From assembly GCA_018139225.1 (NCBI GenBank), contig JAGSNX010000001.1, forward strand, positions 186,001 through 250,000: a stretch of 64,000 bases of DNA, in the 5' to 3' direction. A program made the translations under genes and the position numbers. The first letter of the stretch is position 1; each line of letters opens with the position of its first letter. Below are positions 18,192 through 27,674 of this stretch, one piece after another. A model generated the notes under the pieces. It was given only the letters and a program-made list of their open reading frames with translations. It was not told where the DNA came from and ran no database searches. This DNA comes from Microvirga sp. SRT01. Lineage in GTDB: Bacteria > Pseudomonadota > Alphaproteobacteria > Sphingomonadales > Sphingomonadaceae.

Positions 18192-19006
18192 GCCAGCAGC
18201 GTCAGCAGCATCGCGATGGGCAGCACCGGCACCACGCCATCCAGCCGGTCGAGCACGCCGCCGTGACCGGGTAGGATGTTCCCCGAGTCCTTGACGCCGG
18301 CGCGACGCTTGAGGGCGCTTTCGAACAGGTCGCCGGCCTGGGCCAGAACCGCCAGCACGGGCGTCGCGAGGACCAGCATCGGCGACAGGCCATAACCGAC
18401 TTGGATCGCATAGGCGACCAAGCTCGCCAGCAGGACTCCTCCGATCAATCCCGACCAGGTCTTCGCAGGGCTGATCGCGGGTGCCAGTTTCGGGCCTCCC
18501 AACGACCGCCCGGCGAAAAATGCGCCGATGTCGGTCGCCCAGACGAGAGACAACGCCCATAGTGCGGAAACCAAGCCTGTGTCGGGCTGCTCCCGGATCA
18601 GCAGCAGCGCGAACACCGGCAGTCCGCAATACAGCGTCCCCGCCGCCAACCGGGCGTTGCGCGTGACGATCGCCACAAAGAAGAACGCCGCTCCGAGCAC
18701 GCCCAGCACGAAGAAATGCGGTCCTGCCGCCAGCGGCGACATCAGCGCCAGCGGTACGGACAGCGCGAATTGGCTCATCCGCTTGGTCTTGCGGTCGACC
18801 TTCGTCAGATCGGCCCACTCCGCCATCATGAACAGGCACACGATCACGGCCAGCAACCACATGCCGACGCCGCCAAGCAGGAGAGCCACCAGCGCAACCG
18901 CGATCATGCCGATGCTGGCGATCATGCGGAGACGTAGGTTTGATGGCGTCCGCAGCTTTGCGTCGGGCGTGGCCATCGCGGCAGGATCGTGCGGACTGTC
19001 GCTCAC
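18188..19006 (-). CDS. cdsA: Phosphatidate cytidylyltransferase
   Basis: A 272-residue polytopic membrane enzyme that makes CDP-diacylglycerol from phosphatidate and CTP. Several hydrophobic helices span residues about 25-215, followed by the C-terminal signature KRRAGVKDSGNILPGHGGVLDRLD, the CdsA family pattern with catalytic Asp residues. The start is GTG at 19006, overlapping the uppS stop as GTGA. An internal ATG ten codons on is the alternative. The product is the substrate of PssA, encoded at 24 kb. Confidence 0.94.
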   Translation of the reverse strand: MSDSPHDPAAMATPDAKLRTPSNLRLRMIASIGMIAVALVALLLGGVGMWLLAVIVCLFMMAEWADLTKVDRKTKRMSQFALSVPLALMSPLAAGPHFFVLGVLGAAFFFVAIVTRNARLAAGTLYCGLPVFALLLIREQPDTGLVSALWALSLVWATDIGAFFAGRSLGGPKLAPAISPAKTWSGLIGGVLLASLVAYAIQVGYGLSPMLVLATPVLAVLAQAGDLFESALKRRAGVKDSGNILPGHGGVLDRLDGVVPVLPIAMLLTLLA

Positions 19007-19749
19007 AGGCCGCCGTAACGCCGCTGACGGCGCGCGAACACCGCTACCGCGTCGCTGAGCGCCTGACCGTCGAAGTCCGGCCACAAGGTGTCGACGAACA
19101 GCAGTTCCGCATAGGCCGACTGCCACAACAGGAAGTTCGAGAGACGTTGCTCGCCAGACGTACGGATGACGAGGTCGAGCGGCGGCAAGCCAGCCGTATC
19201 GAGCTCGGCCTCGATCGCCGCCTCGTCGATCTTCTCAGCGGGCATCCGCGCCGCCAGCCGCCGCGCAACCCCCGCAAGCTCGGCCTGCGCACCGTAGTTC
19301 AACGCGATCGCCAACAGTGGCCCGGTGTTCGACGCGGTGCGCGCTATCGCATCGTCCACCAACGCAACGAGGTCGGGCGAGAATGCCCGATAGTCACCGA
19401 TCACGCGCAGCCGGACATTCTCTCGCGACAGTTCTGCGAGGTCAGAGCGAATGAACAGCCGCAACAACCCCATCAGGTCGCTGACCTCCTCCGCCGGGCG
19501 ACGCCAGTTTTCGGAGGAGAAGGCGTAAAGCGTCAGCGCCTCTATGCCCATATCGCGTGCCGCACGCGTCACGCGCCGGACCGCTTCCACTCCGGCGCGG
19601 TGGCCGGCGAGGCGCGGCAGGTGCCGCTGTTTCGCCCAGCGACCGTTGCCGTCCATGATGATCGCGACGTGACGCGGCACGCCCGCCTGCCCGTCGGTAA
19701 CGATGGGCAGCTTCACGGCCGGGGACGCCAGGGCACCCGATGGGCTCAC
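19003..19749 (-). CDS. uppS: Undecaprenyl diphosphate synthase
   Basis: A 248-residue cis-prenyltransferase making the C55 carrier lipid for peptidoglycan and surface polysaccharide. The catalytic Asp is in [23 protein letters not shown] and the C-terminal [17 protein letters not shown] are family hallmarks. The start is GTG at 19749, overlapping the frr stop as GTGA. It carries a short N-terminal extension of about 25 residues before the first strand, which is common in this group. Confidence 0.96.
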   Translation of the reverse strand: MSPSGALASPAVKLPIVTDGQAGVPRHVAIIMDGNGRWAKQRHLPRLAGHRAGVEAVRRVTRAARDMGIEALTLYAFSSENWRRPAEEVSDLMGLLRLFIRSDLAELSRENVRLRVIGDYRAFSPDLVALVDDAIARTASNTGPLLAIALNYGAQAELAGVARRLAARMPAEKIDEAAIEAELDTAGLPPLDLVIRTSGEQRLSNFLLWQSAYAELLFVDTLWPDFDGQALSDAVAVFARRQRRYGGL

Positions 19750-20303
19750 TTGCCCAGGATTTCCTTTTCCTTCGAGGCCGAGGCGGCGTCGATATCGGCG
19801 ATGGTTTTGTCGGTGATCTTCTGAAGCTCAGTTTCGTGCCGCTTGCGCTCGTCCTCGCCAAAGACGTTCTTCTTCTCGTCGACCTTCAAGCTGTCCATGC
19901 CGTCGCGGCGGACATTGCGCGCGGCGATCCGTGCCTTCTCGGCATACTGGCTGGCGAGCTTCGCGAGCTCCTTACGGCGCTCCTCCGTCAGGTCCGGGAT
20001 CGGCAGGCGCAGCGTCTGTCCGTCGTTGATCGGGTTCAGACCCAGCCCGGCCGAACGGATCGCCTTTTCAACGGGACCGACATTCGACTTGTCCCAGACC
20101 TGCACCGACAGCATCCGCGGCTCCGGTGCCGACACCGTCGCAACCTGCGACAGCGGCATATGGCTGCCGTAGACCTCGACGTTGACGGGATCGAGCAACG
20201 TCGTCGACGCGCGTCCCGTGCGCAGACCGCCGAGATCGTGCTTGAGCGCGTCGACCGCACCGGTCATGCGGCGCTGGATATCGGCCTTGTCATAGGCGGG
20301 CAT
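19746..20303 (-). CDS. frr: Ribosome recycling factor
   Basis: A 185-residue RRF that releases ribosomes from mRNA after termination, with EF-G. The N-terminal helix ([20 protein letters not shown]), the central [20 protein letters not shown] stretch and the C-terminal three-helix bundle ending KEKEILGK match the family over full length. Its ATG shares one base with the pyrH stop (TGATG). The order pyrH-frr-uppS is conserved in most bacteria. Confidence 0.97.
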   Translation of the reverse strand: MPAYDKADIQRRMTGAVDALKHDLGGLRTGRASTTLLDPVNVEVYGSHMPLSQVATVSAPEPRMLSVQVWDKSNVGPVEKAIRSAGLGLNPINDGQTLRLPIPDLTEERRKELAKLASQYAEKARIAARNVRRDGMDSLKVDEKKNVFGEDERKRHETELQKITDKTIADIDAASASKEKEILGK

Positions 20304-21025
20304 CAGTTCGTCTCCTGGTTCTGCACGATCGTCGAGATGCCGTCACCGGCCAGCACGGCAGCGAAATTGCCGTGCTGACGAATATTGAACACCACGATCG
20401 GAATGTCGTTGTCGCGACACAGCGCGATGGCCGATGCGTCCATGACCTTCAGGTCGTCCGACAGCACTTTGGAATAGCTGACCGTGTCGTAGCGCGTTGC
20501 GGTAGGTACCTTCTTCGGGTCGGCATCATAGACGCCGTCGACCGAGGTACCCTTGAACAGCGCATCGCATTTCATCTCGGCGGCACGCAGGGCAGCGCCC
20601 GAGTCGGTCGTGAAGAACGGACTACCGACGCCCGCCGCGAAGATCACGACACGACCCTTTTCCAGGTGGCGCTCGGCGCGGCGGCGGATGAACGGCTCGC
20701 AGACGCTGGCCATCGGAATCGCCGACTGAACGCGCGTATCCACACCGATCTGCTCCAAGGCATTCTGAACCGCGAGCGCGTTCATGACGGTGGCGAGCAT
20801 ACCCATGTAATCGGCTGTCGCCCGCTCGATGCCCTTGGCTGCGGCGGACAGCCCGCGAAAGATATTGCCACCACCGACGACGACGCAGAGCTCATATCCC
20901 TGCGCCCGGACATCGGCGATTTCCTGCGCGACACGCGCTGTCGTTTCCGGGTCGATGGCGAGACCGCCCTCGCCCATCAGGACTTCGCCCGACAGCTTCA
21001 ACAGGATGCGTTTGAATTCTGACAT
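20303..21025 (-). CDS. pyrH: UMP kinase
   Basis: A 240-residue amino acid kinase-fold UMP kinase. N-terminal [26 protein letters not shown] and [21 protein letters not shown] are diagnostic. GTP activation and UTP inhibition are known for the family. It starts 222 bases after the tsf stop, the largest gap in this gene chain, so it may have its own promoter as well as read-through from rpsB-tsf. Confidence 0.96.
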   Translation of the reverse strand: MSEFKRILLKLSGEVLMGEGGLAIDPETTARVAQEIADVRAQGYELCVVVGGGNIFRGLSAAAKGIERATADYMGMLATVMNALAVQNALEQIGVDTRVQSAIPMASVCEPFIRRRAERHLEKGRVVIFAAGVGSPFFTTDSGAALRAAEMKCDALFKGTSVDGVYDADPKKVPTATRYDTVSYSKVLSDDLKVMDASAIALCRDNDIPIVVFNIRQHGNFAAVLAGDGISTIVQNQETN

Positions 21026-21165
21026 GATACTCGAAATGCTGTGTAAGCGGCGCAGACCTTAGGCGGGGGGGCATCGCGGGGCAACCCGACGCCGTCGTCT
21101 GCACCGGAAAATCACGGGCGGCATCATCGGCGACCGAGCCGATCGAAGCACCTTATCGTGACGAA

Positions 21166-21199
21166 GGGCGGCGGCCGGCTTCATCGCCGGTCGCCGCCC
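21166..21199 (-). terminator. Strong hairpin after tsf, possible attenuating terminator
   Basis: In the 222 bp tsf-pyrH spacer, GGGCGGCG-type arms form a 14 bp stem (21166-21179 with 21186-21199, one G-T pair) with a six-base loop. On the minus strand it follows the tsf stop by about 50 bases. It lacks a clear T run (CTTCGT follows), so it could be a weak terminator or an RNA-stability element setting the ratio of tsf to pyrH. A second short stem (CCCGCTGCGCGGG) lies around 21224-21236. Confidence 0.5.
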
Positions 21200-21247
21200 C
21201 TTGTAATCACAGGGCCGCCGTTCCCGCTGCGCGGGAGAGGCTTACCC

Positions 21248-22186
21248 TTATGCCGTCGGCTGCGGAACGCCCGAGACTGCCGCGACTTCTGCGGCGAAGT
21301 CGGAAGCTTCCTTCTCGATGCCCTCACCCAGCTGGAAGCGGACGTAGTCCTTCAGCACGATCGTGGCGCCGGCGTCCTTGCCCGCCTTCGCTACGACGTC
21401 GCTGATCTTGGTCTTGCCGTCCATGACGAAGAGCTGACTGACCAGCGCATGCTCCTTGCGGTACTTGGCGATCGAGCCTTCGACCATCTTCGCGACGATC
21501 TCGGCGGGCTTGCCGCTCTCGCCGGCCTTCTCGGCGGCAATGGCGCGCTCGCGTTCGATCTCGCCCTCGTCGAGATCCTCTTCGTTAAGGGCCTTCGGGA
21601 ATGCGGCAGCGATGTGCATCGCGAGCTGCTTGCCGAGCGCCTGAAGCACATCGTCCGCTGCGTCAGACTCAAGCGCAACAAGCACGCCGATCTTGCCCAG
21701 ACCCGGGGACTGCTGGTTGTGAACGTAGGACACGACCGCGCCCTTCGACACTTCGAGGCGCTTGGCGCGACGAAGCGACTGGTTCTCACCGATCGTCGCA
21801 ACGTTGTTGGTCAGCACGTCGGCGACGGTGGTGCCCGATGGCATCGCCTCACCCTTCAGCGCGTCGATGTCATCGCCGGTCGCCAATGCGATCTGGGTGA
21901 CTTCGCGGACGAAATCCTGGAACTGATCGTTCTTGGCAACAAAATCCGTTTCCGAGTTCACCTCAACCGCAGCACCCTTCGTGCCCGATGTCGCGACGCC
22001 GACCAGACCCTCGGCCGCGGTGCGGCTCGATTTCTTCTGCGCGGCTGCGAGACCCTTCGTACGCAGCCAATCGAGCGCGGCGTCCATGTCGCCAGCGGTT
22101 TCGTTCAGTGCCTTCTTGCAGTCCATCATGCCCGCGCCGCTCTTCTCGCGCAGGTCCTTGACCATCGCTGCCGTGATATCGGCCAT
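21248..22186 (-). CDS. tsf: Elongation factor Ts
   Basis: A 312-residue nucleotide exchange factor for EF-Tu. The N-terminal UBA domain ([27 protein letters not shown]) and the core TDFVAKND motif are diagnostic. Length is usual. The start at 22186 begins the conserved MADITA. A longer in-frame reading of 18 residues has no support. It follows rpsB by 89 bases with a GC-rich hairpin between. Confidence 0.97.
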   Translation of the reverse strand: MADITAAMVKDLREKSGAGMMDCKKALNETAGDMDAALDWLRTKGLAAAQKKSSRTAAEGLVGVATSGTKGAAVEVNSETDFVAKNDQFQDFVREVTQIALATGDDIDALKGEAMPSGTTVADVLTNNVATIGENQSLRRAKRLEVSKGAVVSYVHNQQSPGLGKIGVLVALESDAADDVLQALGKQLAMHIAAAFPKALNEEDLDEGEIERERAIAAEKAGESGKPAEIVAKMVEGSIAKYRKEHALVSQLFVMDGKTKISDVVAKAGKDAGATIVLKDYVRFQLGEGIEKEASDFAAEVAAVSGVPQPTA

Positions 22187-22219
22187 TGTCGTGATCCTTC
22201 TCATTGTCCGAATATGTTT

Positions 22220-22256
22220 GCGGGCGGGGTGGAGCATCATGCCCCGCCCCGCCCGC
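22220..22256 (-). promoter_or_regulatory. GC-rich hairpin in the rpsB-tsf spacer
   Basis: A perfect 10 bp stem (GCGGGCGGGG at 22220-22229 with its complement at 22247-22256) encloses a 17-base loop that can itself fold (GCATGATGC). It is followed on the minus strand by AAACATATTC, not a T run, so complete termination is unlikely. A role in mRNA stability or partial attenuation between the two translation genes is inferred. Confidence 0.5.
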
Positions 22257-22275
22257 TAGACTTCGTGCGTGACGG

Positions 22276-23115
22276 TTACGCGTCGATCTGGCGCTCGGCC
22301 TCCACGGCCTGACCCGCATCGGCGCTCGACACAGGGTCGGTGCCGGCGTCGGCCGCCGGGGTCTCGATCGCCTGCTCTTCCGCCGGCGGCTCCATCATGG
22401 CACCGATATCGGCACCCGAGCGGCGCTGCTGCTCCTGGCCGCCACGCGTCGCGGCGATCGCGATCGCCTCGCAATACAAGCGGATAGCGCGGGCGGCGTC
22501 GTCGTTCGCGGGAACCGGGAAGGCGATGCCGTCCGGCGACACGTTCGAATCGAGGATCGCCACGACGGGAATACCCAGCGTGTTGGCTTCCTTGATCGCC
22601 AGCTCTTCCTTGTTCGCGTCGATCACGAACATGACATCAGGAACGCCGCCCATGTCACGAATGCCGCCCAGCGACATTTCGAGCTTGTCACGCTCGCGCG
22701 TCAACTGAAGGACTTCCTTCTTGGTCAGCCCGTGGGTATCGCCGGAAAGCTGCTCTTCCAGCGTCTTCAAGCGCTTGATCGAGTTTGAGATCGTCTTCCA
22801 GTTGGTGAGCATGCCGCCCAGCCAGCGGTGGTTGACGAAATGCTGGCCCGAGCGACGCGCCGCATCCGCGATCGGCTCCTGCGCCTGGCGCTTGGTGCCG
22901 ACGAACAGGACCTTGCCGCCGCCCGCAACCGACGACGACACGAATTCCAGCGCGCGCGCGAAGAGCGGCACCGTCTGAGACAGATCGAGGATGTGGACGC
23001 CGTTGCGATCGCCGAAGATGTAAGGCTTCATCTTCGGGTTCCAGCGATGGGTCTGATGACCGAAGTGCGCGCCGGTTTCGATGAGCTGCTGCATGGAGAC
23101 GACAGGAGCCGCCAT
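22276..23115 (-). CDS. rpsB: 30S ribosomal protein S2
   Basis: A 279-residue small-subunit protein. The start [35 protein letters not shown] and the [15 protein letters not shown] signature cover S2 fully. The last 45 residues are an acidic, alanine-rich low-complexity tail beyond the E. coli length, as commonly found in alphaproteobacteria. The ATG has AAAGGAA upstream. It heads the rpsB-tsf-pyrH-frr-uppS-cdsA-dxr-rseP-bamA-skp-fabZ series. Confidence 0.97.
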   Translation of the reverse strand: MAAPVVSMQQLIETGAHFGHQTHRWNPKMKPYIFGDRNGVHILDLSQTVPLFARALEFVSSSVAGGGKVLFVGTKRQAQEPIADAARRSGQHFVNHRWLGGMLTNWKTISNSIKRLKTLEEQLSGDTHGLTKKEVLQLTRERDKLEMSLGGIRDMGGVPDVMFVIDANKEELAIKEANTLGIPVVAILDSNVSPDGIAFPVPANDDAARAIRLYCEAIAIAATRGGQEQQRRSGADIGAMMEPPAEEQAIETPAADAGTDPVSSADAGQAVEAERQIDA

Positions 23116-23430
23116 AATGAAATTCCTTTGCCGGTTATGCCTCTGGGAAGCGGATGACGCAGCCTGAAAGGCCGACGCACCGGTATGTGGTGCTTCCCAT
23201 GCGGAGTTGAGGCGAGCCGCTTAAACGCGATCGGCTTACAACGCAATATGAGAACATTTCACGTACGGGCTCTTGACGATAGAACGCTACAGGAACATAA
23301 GCGGCTCAGATCGGAACACCGGTCGACGGGATTAACTCATGTCGTTCGGCGGAAGCAAAACGGTGTGGGCCAGCAGCAGTTTTCGGAACCGAACGAATCC
23401 CGACCGGTTGAGTTCGATCGAGGGGTTCGC
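23116..23430. promoter_or_regulatory. Divergent control region between rpsB and a small membrane-protein gene
   Basis: A 315 bp stretch without a gene. On the minus strand it holds the rpsB leader. I cannot choose a single promoter there. On the plus strand TTGACG (23273-23278), 17 bases, then CATAAG (23296-23301) make a plausible sigma70 promoter for the gene at 23431, with a LexA-type box in the spacer. The part 23302-23430 would be an untranslated leader of about 120 bases. Confidence 0.45.
23282..23296 (+). promoter_or_regulatory. Probable LexA (SOS) box upstream of small membrane-protein gene
   Basis: GAAC-GCTACAG-GAAC is the direct-repeat operator known for alphaproteobacterial LexA (GTTC-N7-GTTC read on the other strand: GTTCCTGTAGCGTTC). 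It lies between the -35 and -10 elements of the candidate promoter for the gene starting at 23431. It resembles the box before the radical SAM gene (GTTCTTGATACGTTC) at 11 of 15 positions. Chance occurrence somewhere in 64 kb is expected about once, so the promoter position is what makes it credible. Confidence 0.6.
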
Positions 23431-23682
23431 ATGGAGGCGGACATGGTGATGATCGTGGTGAGTGCGCTATTATTCTCGTCGGCCCTGGCCGTCTCGGTAG
23501 CTGTGATCGCATTGGCGATCGGTCCGCAGTGGCGTCGTATCGCGCGCATGGCGATCGGGCATGTGGAGCCGTCGTTCGCGCCATTGGAGACGTTGGCGTT
23601 GGCCGAGCGTCGCATCGCCGTCAGGCGGTGGGCGTCGACTCCGGTGCCTTCGCCGATTCGGCGGCTGCGCGAAGTCGCCTGA
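23431..23682 (+). CDS. Small single-helix membrane protein, probable SOS target
   Basis: I do not recognise this 83-residue protein. It has one strongly hydrophobic segment (about residues 7-30, MIVVSALLFSSALAVSVAVI) followed by a basic, mostly cytoplasmic-looking tail rich in Arg (RRIARM, ERRIAVRRW, PIRRLREVA). Two start codons are possible: ATG 23431 with AGGGG five bases upstream, or ATG 23443 (79 residues) with GGAGG five bases upstream, the better site. Codon third positions are mostly G/C, as in real genes here. Its last 62 bases overlap the end of pssA on the other strand. A LexA-type box sits in its candidate promoter. SOS-induced small membrane proteins that stop division (SidA of Caulobacter, YneA of Bacillus) are the functional analogy, by inference only. 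Confidence 0.6.
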   Translation: MEADMVMIVVSALLFSSALAVSVAVIALAIGPQWRRIARMAIGHVEPSFAPLETLALAERRIAVRRWASTPVPSPIRRLREVA

Positions 23683-24433
23683 CCTTGGCGTAGCTTGCGA
23701 CGCTGAACGGGATAAGCGCGACATAGATCACGCTGATGATGCTGAGCGTGTGCCACGGCGCGGTTACGAGCGCCGCTCCCAACAACACGACGACCGCCAG
23801 CGCTTCGAACCGGATGCGGCGTCGGAGTCGCATCGAGCTCCACGAGAATGTGGCGACGCTCGACACCATTAGCGTCGCGACCAGTACCGTCCAAGGTGCA
23901 ACCAGGTACGGCGAGGCGAAAAGCGGTTCACCGGACCATAGCCAGATGAACAGGGGCAGCAACGCCAGGCCGGCGCCGGCTGGTGCGGGTACGCCGGTCA
24001 GGAAGCCGGCGGATTTATGCGGTTGCTCCGTCTCGTCGATCTGGGCGTTGAAGCGTGCCAGCCGAAGCGCGCAGAACACAGCGAGGATGAGCGACGCCAT
24101 CCAGCCGAACCGCGGCAATGCGGACAGCGACCATAGATACAGGATCAATGCCGGGGCGACCCCGAAGGATATTGCATCGGACAGGGAGTCGAGCTCGGCG
24201 CCGAAGCGGCTTTCGCCGTGCAGCAACCGTGCGATACGCCCATCGATGCCATCGAGGACGCCGGCAACCATGATCATCGCCGCCGCCATTTCCCAATTCC
24301 CGCCGATCGCGAAGCGCACGCCAGACAAGCCAGAGCACAAGGCGAGTGCGGTCACCGCATTGGGCGCGATCGCCCGCAGCGGCAGTCCGCGCGGTGCGCG
24401 CCGGACGCGACGACGTTCTGGCCGGAACGCCAT
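23621..24433 (-). CDS. pssA: CDP-diacylglycerol-serine O-phosphatidyltransferase
   Basis: A 270-residue type II phosphatidylserine synthase with about seven membrane helices. The CDP-alcohol phosphotransferase signature DG-x2-DGR-x2-R...G-x3-D-x3-D is seen in LDGIDGRIARLL followed by RFGAELDSLSD. It joins CDP-diacylglycerol and serine. The start MAFRPERRR at 24433 lies 40 bases after the psd stop. The in-frame reading upstream overlaps psd. With psd it forms the phosphatidylethanolamine pathway. Its 3' end overlaps the convergent small membrane-protein gene by 62 bases. Confidence 0.93.
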   Translation of the reverse strand: MAFRPERRRVRRAPRGLPLRAIAPNAVTALALCSGLSGVRFAIGGNWEMAAAMIMVAGVLDGIDGRIARLLHGESRFGAELDSLSDAISFGVAPALILYLWSLSALPRFGWMASLILAVFCALRLARFNAQIDETEQPHKSAGFLTGVPAPAGAGLALLPLFIWLWSGEPLFASPYLVAPWTVLVATLMVSSVATFSWSSMRLRRRIRFEALAVVVLLGAALVTAPWHTLSIISVIYVALIPFSVASYAKVRRLRAAAESAKAPESTPTA

Positions 24434-24473
24434 CAGCGGAATGCCGGGCGGTTGGCGGTCGCAGGCCGAACCC

Positions 24474-25196
24474 TCACTGTGCGATCCCGAACGCAGCGAC
24501 GCCACCGACACGGCCCAGGACTGTCTCGCCAGCGATCGAGCGCTGCCCGAGGGCCACCTGTGGCGCGCAGTCGTCAGGAAGGTAGACATCGACGCGGCTG
24601 CCGAAGCGGATCAGACCAACGCGCTGACCGACGGCGACCATGTCCCCCGGCTTGACGAAGCCTACGATGCGGCGTGCGACAAGGCCGGCGATCTGCGTGA
24701 AGCCGATCTTGCGGCCGTCCCGGCCCTCAACGACGAAGTGTTGGCGCTCGTTTTCGTCGGAAGCCTTGTCGAGGTCGGCGTTGAGGAACTTCCCAGAGAT
24801 ATAGACGACCTGCCGGATCGTGCCAGCGATGGGGGTGCGATTGATATGCACGTCGAACACCGACATGAAAATAGACACTCGCACCAGCGGCGCTTCGCCG
24901 AGTTCGCCGACGAGTTCGCGGGGGATAGCGACGCGCTGGATCATCGTCACCAGCCCATCGGCGGGCGCGACGATCAGGTCTTCGCCTTGTGGTGTGGTGC
25001 GGATGGGGTCCCGGAAGAAAGCGGCGACCCAGATGGTCAGCCCGACCAGCGGCCAGAACAGAACGTTGGAGACGATCGTCAGCAGCAGGGTGATCCCGGT
25101 AGAAATCGCGACGTACTTGCGACCTTCCGGGTGGACGGCGGGGAATCGCCACTTCACCGTGGAGGTGACGAGGGGCGGTTTGTCGAGTGAGGTCAT
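24474..25196 (-). CDS. psd: Phosphatidylserine decarboxylase (short, PSD-A type)
   Basis: A 240-residue proenzyme that yields phosphatidylethanolamine. One or two N-terminal helices (about 28-62) anchor it. [13 protein letters not shown] is the substrate/His motif and [11 protein letters not shown] contains Gly199-Ser200, the self-cleavage site that makes the pyruvoyl group. Length fits the short alphaproteobacterial archaetidylserine decarboxylase-like form. It is the first gene of a psd-pssA pair. Confidence 0.95.
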   Translation of the reverse strand: MTSLDKPPLVTSTVKWRFPAVHPEGRKYVAISTGITLLLTIVSNVLFWPLVGLTIWVAAFFRDPIRTTPQGEDLIVAPADGLVTMIQRVAIPRELVGELGEAPLVRVSIFMSVFDVHINRTPIAGTIRQVVYISGKFLNADLDKASDENERQHFVVEGRDGRKIGFTQIAGLVARRIVGFVKPGDMVAVGQRVGLIRFGSRVDVYLPDDCAPQVALGQRSIAGETVLGRVGGVAAFGIAQ

Positions 25197-25271
25197 GGCG
25201 GGGGTCTACCGGCCAACACTTCGCCTGACAATCGCGCCGCCGCACCCGGTAGGTTCGGCAGCGCGATCTGA

Positions 25272-26288
25272 TCAGCCGAACGCCACCGCAGTCCGGCGGC
25301 GGCGATAGCGAAGCGCGCCGCCGGTCAGCGCAACACCGACGATCATCATCGCCCACGTCATCGGCTCCGGCACCGCGGCCAGACCGAGCTGGTCCGTCAG
25401 GCCGCGGCTGATGGCGCGGTGAATCTGAGTCGTGGGATGAACGACGTCGAAATACACGAAGCCGCTGCACGAGGGCGCTGCGCCCGGCACCTGCAGACAG
25501 GCGCGGCGTGTGTCGAGCGTTGCCGGCAGGCCGAACCTTGCCGGATCGGCGTAGATGGTATTTTGAAAGTCGAACAGGTCGAAGAACTGCGCATTGCTGC
25601 CGCTCGACTGCGCGAAGTCGCCGACCAGCGCCTCGAAGTCATCGTTCAAGCCGCTGGACAGGCTGGTGACCCTCGCCGACAGGCCGGGGATCGGAAGCTG
25701 GGTCACGGCGGGAATCTGGCCGATATCGGGCAAGCCGGTGACGATGAAGTTGCGCGCACCGCGAGCGTAGAGCGCCGTCAGCCCCGCTGTCATGGCGTCG
25801 AGCGTGGCGGCGAAATCGGGGACGTAGCCCGGGATCGTGGCCAGGCTGGGTATCTGCGACCGGATGTCGTTGCCGCCGAGCGTGATGAGCACGAGCGATT
25901 GCGAGTCGAAGCGCGCGGTGCCGATATCGTACAGGCCGATCTGCTCGGCGAAGCTTGGGCTGGCATCGCCGGACATCTCGCGCGCCTGGGCGCCACCGAC
26001 GGAATAGTTGCGGCCGCCATAGGCCGATGCGACGGCGGGGCCGCCGTCGACCGCGCGGCCGAGATAATCGGCGAAGGTGTAGCCGTTGGAAAAGCGGCCC
26101 TGGAAATATCCCGCTGCCGCCGGAGCCGGATCGGCGCCGCCGACGGCGCGGCGGAATGCCTGGGCGTTACCGGCATCCACGAGGCTGTCGCCGAATACGA
26201 ACAGGTTGCTGTAGCTCTGTGCCGACGCCGGTGAGGCCAAGGTCAGCGCCGCGGCGACGAGCGCGCAGCCAAGATACTTCGACGCCAT
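25272..26288 (-). CDS. SGNH/GDSL hydrolase with PEP-CTERM sorting tail
   Basis: A 338-residue exported esterase/lipase-like protein. Signal peptide about 1-23 (ending PASAQ). Block I FVFGDSLVDAGN carries the nucleophile Ser35. Block III is LGGNDIR. The Asp-His pair of block V is in FDVVHPTTQIHR. The C-terminus is a textbook PEP-CTERM tail: VPEPMTWAMMIVG, a hydrophobic helix, then RYRRRR. In sphingomonads such tails are recognised by an exosortase for export to the surface or exopolysaccharide. The start at 26288 has GGGAGAG upstream. The substrate is unknown. It is divergent from icd, with 159 bases between. Confidence 0.9.
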   Translation of the reverse strand: MASKYLGCALVAAALTLASPASAQSYSNLFVFGDSLVDAGNAQAFRRAVGGADPAPAAAGYFQGRFSNGYTFADYLGRAVDGGPAVASAYGGRNYSVGGAQAREMSGDASPSFAEQIGLYDIGTARFDSQSLVLITLGGNDIRSQIPSLATIPGYVPDFAATLDAMTAGLTALYARGARNFIVTGLPDIGQIPAVTQLPIPGLSARVTSLSSGLNDDFEALVGDFAQSSGSNAQFFDLFDFQNTIYADPARFGLPATLDTRRACLQVPGAAPSCSGFVYFDVVHPTTQIHRAISRGLTDQLGLAAVPEPMTWAMMIVGVALTGGALRYRRRRTAVAFG

Positions 26289-26447
26289 GATTCTCTCCCA
26301 TCTTATTATCGTTGTCGCCCCGTTTACCATCATCCCTTCACAGCGGGAACGCCATACCGCCGACTGAGGTCGACGCCCGACGTTTACAGGCCGCGACCCG
26401 CATCCTAGACGGCGCGCAACCCCATCAGCTTCGAAGGACGAGACCGC

Positions 26448-27668
26448 ATGGCCAAGATCAAGGTGAAGACGCCCGTCGTGGAGATCGACGGCGACGAGAT
26501 GACGCGGATCATCTGGGAATGGATCCGGGAGCGCCTCATCAAGCCGTATCTCGACATCGAACTCGATTATTACGACCTCGGGATCGAGCACCGCGACGCG
26601 ACCGACGATCAGGTGACGATCGATGCCGCAAAGGCCACGCAGAAGTACGGCGTTGCGGTGAAGTGCGCGACGATCACTCCGGACGAGGCGCGCGTCGAGG
26701 AGTTCGGCCTGAAGAAGATGTGGAAGTCGCCCAACGGCACGATCCGCAACATCCTGGGCGGTGTCGTGTTCCGCGAGCCGATCGTCATCAAGAACGTGCC
26801 TCGCCTGATTCCCGGCTGGACGCACCCGATCGTCGTTGGCCGTCATGCGTTCGGCGATCAGTACAAGGCGACCGATTTCAAGGTGCCGGGTGCCGGCAAG
26901 CTGACGATGAAGTGGGTCGGCGAGGACGGTCAGCAGATCGAGCACGAGGTGTTCGACTTCCCCGCCGCCGGCGTGGCGATGGGCATGTACAACCTCGACG
27001 AGTCGATCCGCGACTTCGCCCGCGCGTCGATGCACTATGGCCTGAACCTGAAATGGCCGGTGTATCTGTCCACCAAGAACACCATCCTGAAGGCCTATGA
27101 CGGTCGCTTCAAGGACCTGTTCGCAGAGATCTTCGAGGCGGAGTTCAAGGACAAGTTCAAGGAAGCGGGCATCGTCTACGAGCATCGCCTGATCGACGAC
27201 ATGGTCGCATCCGCGCTGAAGTGGAGCGGCGAGTTCGTGTGGGCGTGCAAGAACTATGACGGCGACGTTCAGTCGGATCAGGTCGCGCAGGGCTTCGGCT
27301 CACTCGGCCTGATGACGTCGGTGCTGCTGACGCCGGACGGCAAGACCGTCGAGGCGGAAGCGGCGCACGGGACCGTGACGCGGCATTATCGCCAGCATGA
27401 GCAGGGCAAGGCCACCTCAACCAACCCGATCGCGTCGATCTTCGCGTGGACCGGCGGCCTGAAGTATCGCGGCAAGTTCGACGATACGCCGGAGGTGACC
27501 CGGTTCGCCGAGACGCTGGAGCGCGTCTGCATCCAGACGGTCGAGAACGGCCATATGACCAAGGATCTGGCGATCCTGATCGGCCCGGATCAGCCCTGGA
27601 TGACGACGGAGCAGTTCTTCGAGCAGGTTCGCCAGAACCTCGAAGAAAAGATGGCGGTCGCCGCCTGA
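26448..27668 (+). CDS. icd: NADP-dependent isocitrate dehydrogenase
   Basis: A 406-residue homodimeric isocitrate dehydrogenase of the eukaryote-like subfamily (not the E. coli type). N-terminal [23 protein letters not shown] (substrate-binding Ser/Asn region), [13 protein letters not shown], and [12 protein letters not shown] are characteristic. It oxidises isocitrate to 2-oxoglutarate and supplies NADPH in the TCA cycle. GAAGGA precedes the ATG. It is a single gene, ending at a hairpin shared with the convergent gene. Confidence 0.97.
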   Translation: MAKIKVKTPVVEIDGDEMTRIIWEWIRERLIKPYLDIELDYYDLGIEHRDATDDQVTIDAAKATQKYGVAVKCATITPDEARVEEFGLKKMWKSPNGTIRNILGGVVFREPIVIKNVPRLIPGWTHPIVVGRHAFGDQYKATDFKVPGAGKLTMKWVGEDGQQIEHEVFDFPAAGVAMGMYNLDESIRDFARASMHYGLNLKWPVYLSTKNTILKAYDGRFKDLFAEIFEAEFKDKFKEAGIVYEHRLIDDMVASALKWSGEFVWACKNYDGDVQSDQVAQGFGSLGLMTSVLLTPDGKTVEAEAAHGTVTRHYRQHEQGKATSTNPIASIFAWTGGLKYRGKFDDTPEVTRFAETLERVCIQTVENGHMTKDLAILIGPDQPWMTTEQFFEQVRQNLEEKMAVAA

Positions 27669-27674
27669 TCGGGC

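Noticed and set aside
24434..24589. 52-residue N-terminal extension of PssA
   Set aside because: It overlaps the C-terminal coding part of psd and has no similarity to PssA. The start MAFRPERRR fits the family.
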